Shown here one piece after another: positions 61,783 to 64,000 of a stretch of 64,000 nucleotides of DNA. The notes beneath the pieces were generated by a model. That model searched no databases. It was given only the letters and a program-made list of their open reading frames with translations, and was not told the DNA's origin. The stretch covers positions 372,001 to 436,000 of the forward strand of contig NZ_AMRX01000007.1 of assembly GCF_000300815.1 (NCBI RefSeq), written 5' to 3'. The stretch's first letter is position 1; the number at the start of each line of letters is the position of its first letter. A program made the translations under genes and the position numbers. The stretch is from Gayadomonas joobiniege G7 (lineage in GTDB: Bacteria > Pseudomonadota > Gammaproteobacteria > Enterobacterales > Alteromonadaceae).

Positions 61783-64000
61783 ACTTGCACCCTTTTATGC
61801 AAAGACTGCACTGAATTAACCGTATTTCTGTCATCTGCTGCATGAGACATACAAGTAGCAAACGCGGCGTTCAGTGTGGTCGTATAGTTTACTTTATAAC
61901 GTAATGCTCCACGACGAATTGGCACTGAGTCAGCAATAGCCTGACGCCCTTCGGTAGTATTTATAATATAGTCGTACTCACCGTTTTTAATACGATCAAC
62001 GATGTGCGGCCGGCCTTCAGAGACTTTATTGACGATACGTGCGTCAATACCAGCTCCCGCTAATAACACGGCTGTGCCTTTGGTTGCATCAATTTTATAA
62101 CCGATCTTAACCAACTGCTGGGCAAGCTCAACCACTCGCTTTTTATCACTTTCGCGAACAGATAATAATACTCGACCCGCTTTAGGCACTGAATCACCAG
62201 CGCCTAAACGTGCTTTAGCAAAGGCATCTGCAAAGTTATCACCAATTCCCATCACTTCACCGGTTGAGCGCATTTCAGGGCCTAAGATAGGATCCACACC
62301 TGGGAATTTATTAAACGGAATAACAACTTCTTTAACCGAATAATAAGGTGGGATCACTTCTTTTGTGAAGTTTTGTGCCTGTAAGCTCTGACCAACCATA
62401 ACGCGCGCAGCCACTTTAGCTAAAGGGATGCCGGTTGCTTTAGAAACAAATGGAACTGTCCTAGCAGCCCTAGGGTTGACTTCAATCAGATAAATTTCGT
62501 TATCTTTGACAGCAAACTGGGCATTCATCAAACCAACCACACCTAATTCAAAAGCCAATTTGCTCACCTGATCCCGCAAACCATCTTGGATTTCGGGACT
62601 TAAAGTGTATGGCGGCAATGAACAGGCTGAATCACCCGAGTGAACACCAGCTTGCTCAATATGTTCCATAATGCCGCCAATTACAACTTGCTCACCGTCA
62701 CAGATAGCATCAATATCAACTTCTACCGCGTCATCTAAGAAGTGGTCTAATAAAACAGGAGAATCGTTAGAAACTTTCACGGCTTCATTTAAATAACGTT
62801 TTAAGTCATTTAAATCATAAACAATTTCCATTGCACGGCCACCCAAAACATAAGAAGGGCGCACAACCAAAGGAAAGCCAATATCACTCGCTTTTTCAAG
62901 CGCTTCTTGCATGGTTTTCACTGTCGCATTAGCGGGCTGTTTTAACCCCAAACGTTCAATAGCTTGTTGGAAACGCTCACGATCTTCTGCACGGTCAATC
63001 GCATCTGGCGATGTCCCGATAACAGGCACCCCGTTTGCTTCTAATTCTCGAGCCAATTTTAAAGGTGTCTGCCCGCCGTACTGAACGATGACCCCTTTTG
63101 GTTTTTCGATACGAACAATTTCTAAAACGTCTTCTAAGGTGACAGGCTCAAAGTATAAACGGTCTGAGGTGTCATAATCAGTTGAAACCGTTTCTGGGTT
63201 ACAGTTAACCATGATGGTTTCATAACCGTCTTCGCGCAGTGCCATGGCTGCATGCACACAGCAATAATCAAATTCGATGCCTTGACCAATACGGTTCGGA
63301 CCACCACCTAAAACGATAATTTTATCTTTGTCAGTGGTTTGGGCTTCGCACTCTTCATCATAGCTTGAATACATATATGCCGTTGACGTCGAAAATTCTG
63401 CGGCACAGGTATCCACTCTCTTATACACAGGGAAGATTTCAAACTGTTGGCGTTTTTTACGCACTTCTGCTTCAGCCACACCAATTAAATCGGCAATCCG
63501 ACTGTCGGCAAAACCTTTGCGTTTAAGGCTATATAAAAATTCTTTAGTTAACCCAGACATGCCTTTTTCAGCAACATCTTTTTCGGCTAACACTAAATCT
63601 TCAATCTGTACTAGGAACCAAGGATCAACTTTCGTAATGGCAAATACTTCATCGACAGTCCAACCGGCTCTAAAAGCGTCTGCGATATACCAAATACGCT
63701 CTGCGCCTGGCTCTTTTAATTCGTGACGCAAGTGTGCTTCTGCATCAGAATCCGACCAATCAACGATTGGGTCTAAGCCATTTACGCCAGTTTCTAAGCC
63801 ACGTAATGCTTTTTGTAATGATTCTTGCTGGTTACGACCTATCGCCATGACTTCGCCAACAGACTTCATTTGAGTCGTTAAACGATTATTGGCACCAGCA
63901 AACTTTTCAAAGTTAAATCTTGGAACCTTAGTCACAACATAATCTATTGACGGTTCGAATGATGCCGGCGTTTTGCCTCCGGTTATGTCATTATCTAACT
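61779..64000 (-). CDS. carB: Carbamoyl-phosphate synthase large subunit, 3' two-thirds
   Basis: The frame is open to the right edge; residues at the edge ([36 protein letters not shown] split over the border region) match E. coli CarB in the first synthetase half, so about 740 of roughly 1073 residues are present. The second ATP-grasp half ([44 protein letters not shown]) and the C-terminal allosteric domain ([15 protein letters not shown]) are complete. It supplies carbamoyl phosphate for arginine and pyrimidines. An internal GTG at 63935 is not a real start. greA follows with a 4-bp overlap. Confidence 0.97.
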   Translation of the reverse strand, partial: LDNDITGGKTPASFEPSIDYVVTKVPRFNFEKFAGANNRLTTQMKSVGEVMAIGRNQQESLQKALRGLETGVNGLDPIVDWSDSDAEAHLRHELKEPGAERIWYIADAFRAGWTVDEVFAITKVDPWFLVQIEDLVLAEKDVAEKGMSGLTKEFLYSLKRKGFADSRIADLIGVAEAEVRKKRQQFEIFPVYKRVDTCAAEFSTSTAYMYSSYDEECEAQTTDKDKIIVLGGGPNRIGQGIEFDYCCVHAAMALREDGYETIMVNCNPETVSTDYDTSDRLYFEPVTLEDVLEIVRIEKPKGVIVQYGGQTPLKLARELEANGVPVIGTSPDAIDRAEDRERFQQAIERLGLKQPANATVKTMQEALEKASDIGFPLVVRPSYVLGGRAMEIVYDLNDLKRYLNEAVKVSNDSPVLLDHFLDDAVEVDIDAICDGEQVVIGGIMEHIEQAGVHSGDSACSLPPYTLSPEIQDGLRDQVSKLAFELGVVGLMNAQFAVKDNEIYLIEVNPRAARTVPFVSKATGIPLAKVAARVMVGQSLQAQNFTKEVIPPYYSVKEVVIPFNKFPGVDPILGPEMRSTGEVMGIGDNFADAFAKARLGAGDSVPKAGRVLLSVRESDKKRVVELAQQLVKIGYKIDATKGTAVLLAGAGIDARIVNKVSEGRPHIVDRIKNGEYDYIINTTEGRQAIADSVPIRRGALRYKVNYTTTLNAAFATCMSHAADDRNTVNSVQSLHKRVQV

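Noticed and set aside
61779-63935. Treating carB as a short or 5'-truncated gene starting at 63935
   Set aside because: The frame continues to the window edge with CarB-like residues ([10 protein letters not shown]); it is cut by the window, not broken.

Overview
The window reads as a chromosomal stretch of a gammaproteobacterium, most likely Alteromonadales (Alteromonadaceae-like). This rests on near-complete protein resemblance to gammaproteobacterial families, on conserved gene orders (rluE/nudJ/mnmA/hflD; comEC/msbA/lpxK/ycaR/kdsB; fldB//xerD; yqgE/ruvX; yccA//tusDCBE//serS/crcB/rarA/lolA/ftsK; glmM/tpiA/secG/tRNA-Leu/tRNA-fMet/rimP/nusA/infB/rbfA/truB/rpsO/pnp/nlpI; carB/greA//yhbY//rlmE/ftsH/folP/glmM), on a monomeric NADP isocitrate dehydrogenase at the icd locus, and on a moderately AT-rich base composition. 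I see no insertion sequence, prophage, CRISPR array or integron. The window is almost entirely core genome, with small lineage-specific genes between the blocks. The genus is not determined.

Layout. 1-2.4 kb: tRNA/rRNA modification (mnmA, rluE), nudJ and the 5' end of hflD, divergent from 2.65-4.9 kb icd (monomeric). 5.0-11.8 kb: a tightly overlapping minus-strand run for Kdo and lipid A (kdsB, ycaR, lpxK, msbA), with an RlpA-like lipoprotein and a DUF1244 protein at its end and comEC upstream. 11.8-16.9 kb: DUF2062, dps, xerD, ogt, fldB, a PFK with an altered Mg-site residue, ychJ and a HAD phosphatase. 17-24 kb: a stand-alone NIT-domain membrane protein, metR with a MetR box touching its own start codon, yqgE-ruvX, a tyrosine phosphatase-diacylglycerol kinase fusion, an unknown helical protein, and a VpsR-like sigma-54 activator with Glu at the phospho-Asp position. 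24-33 kb: tRNA-Ser with a clear promoter, a BI-1 family protein, tusDCBE, serS, crcB, rarA, lolA, ftsK.

33-46 kb is the most lineage-specific part. It holds a YfiN/YfiR-type c-di-GMP pair (the YfiN-like protein has added PAS and EAL domains), pqiAABC with PqiA as two genes, rssA-like patatin, an EAL-HDOD protein, a Gly-repeat lipoprotein, comEA, and a predicted membrane metallopeptidase overlapping an nlpI-like TPR lipoprotein. 46-58 kb is the translation/transcription superoperon, interrupted by intrinsic terminators (after tRNA-fMet, after infB and after rpsO), so relative expression is probably set by read-through and internal promoters. 58-64 kb: ftsH, rlmE, yhbY, greA and the 3' two-thirds of carB, which runs off the right end.

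Two themes link the genes: envelope building and quality control (lipid A, PqiABC, LolA, NlpI, RlpA-like, FtsH), and c-di-GMP signalling (YfiN-like, EAL-HDOD, VpsR-like). I found no convincing undescribed multi-gene system. The best leads are the NlpI-coupled metallopeptidase, the phosphatase-lipid kinase fusion and the YfiRN variant.
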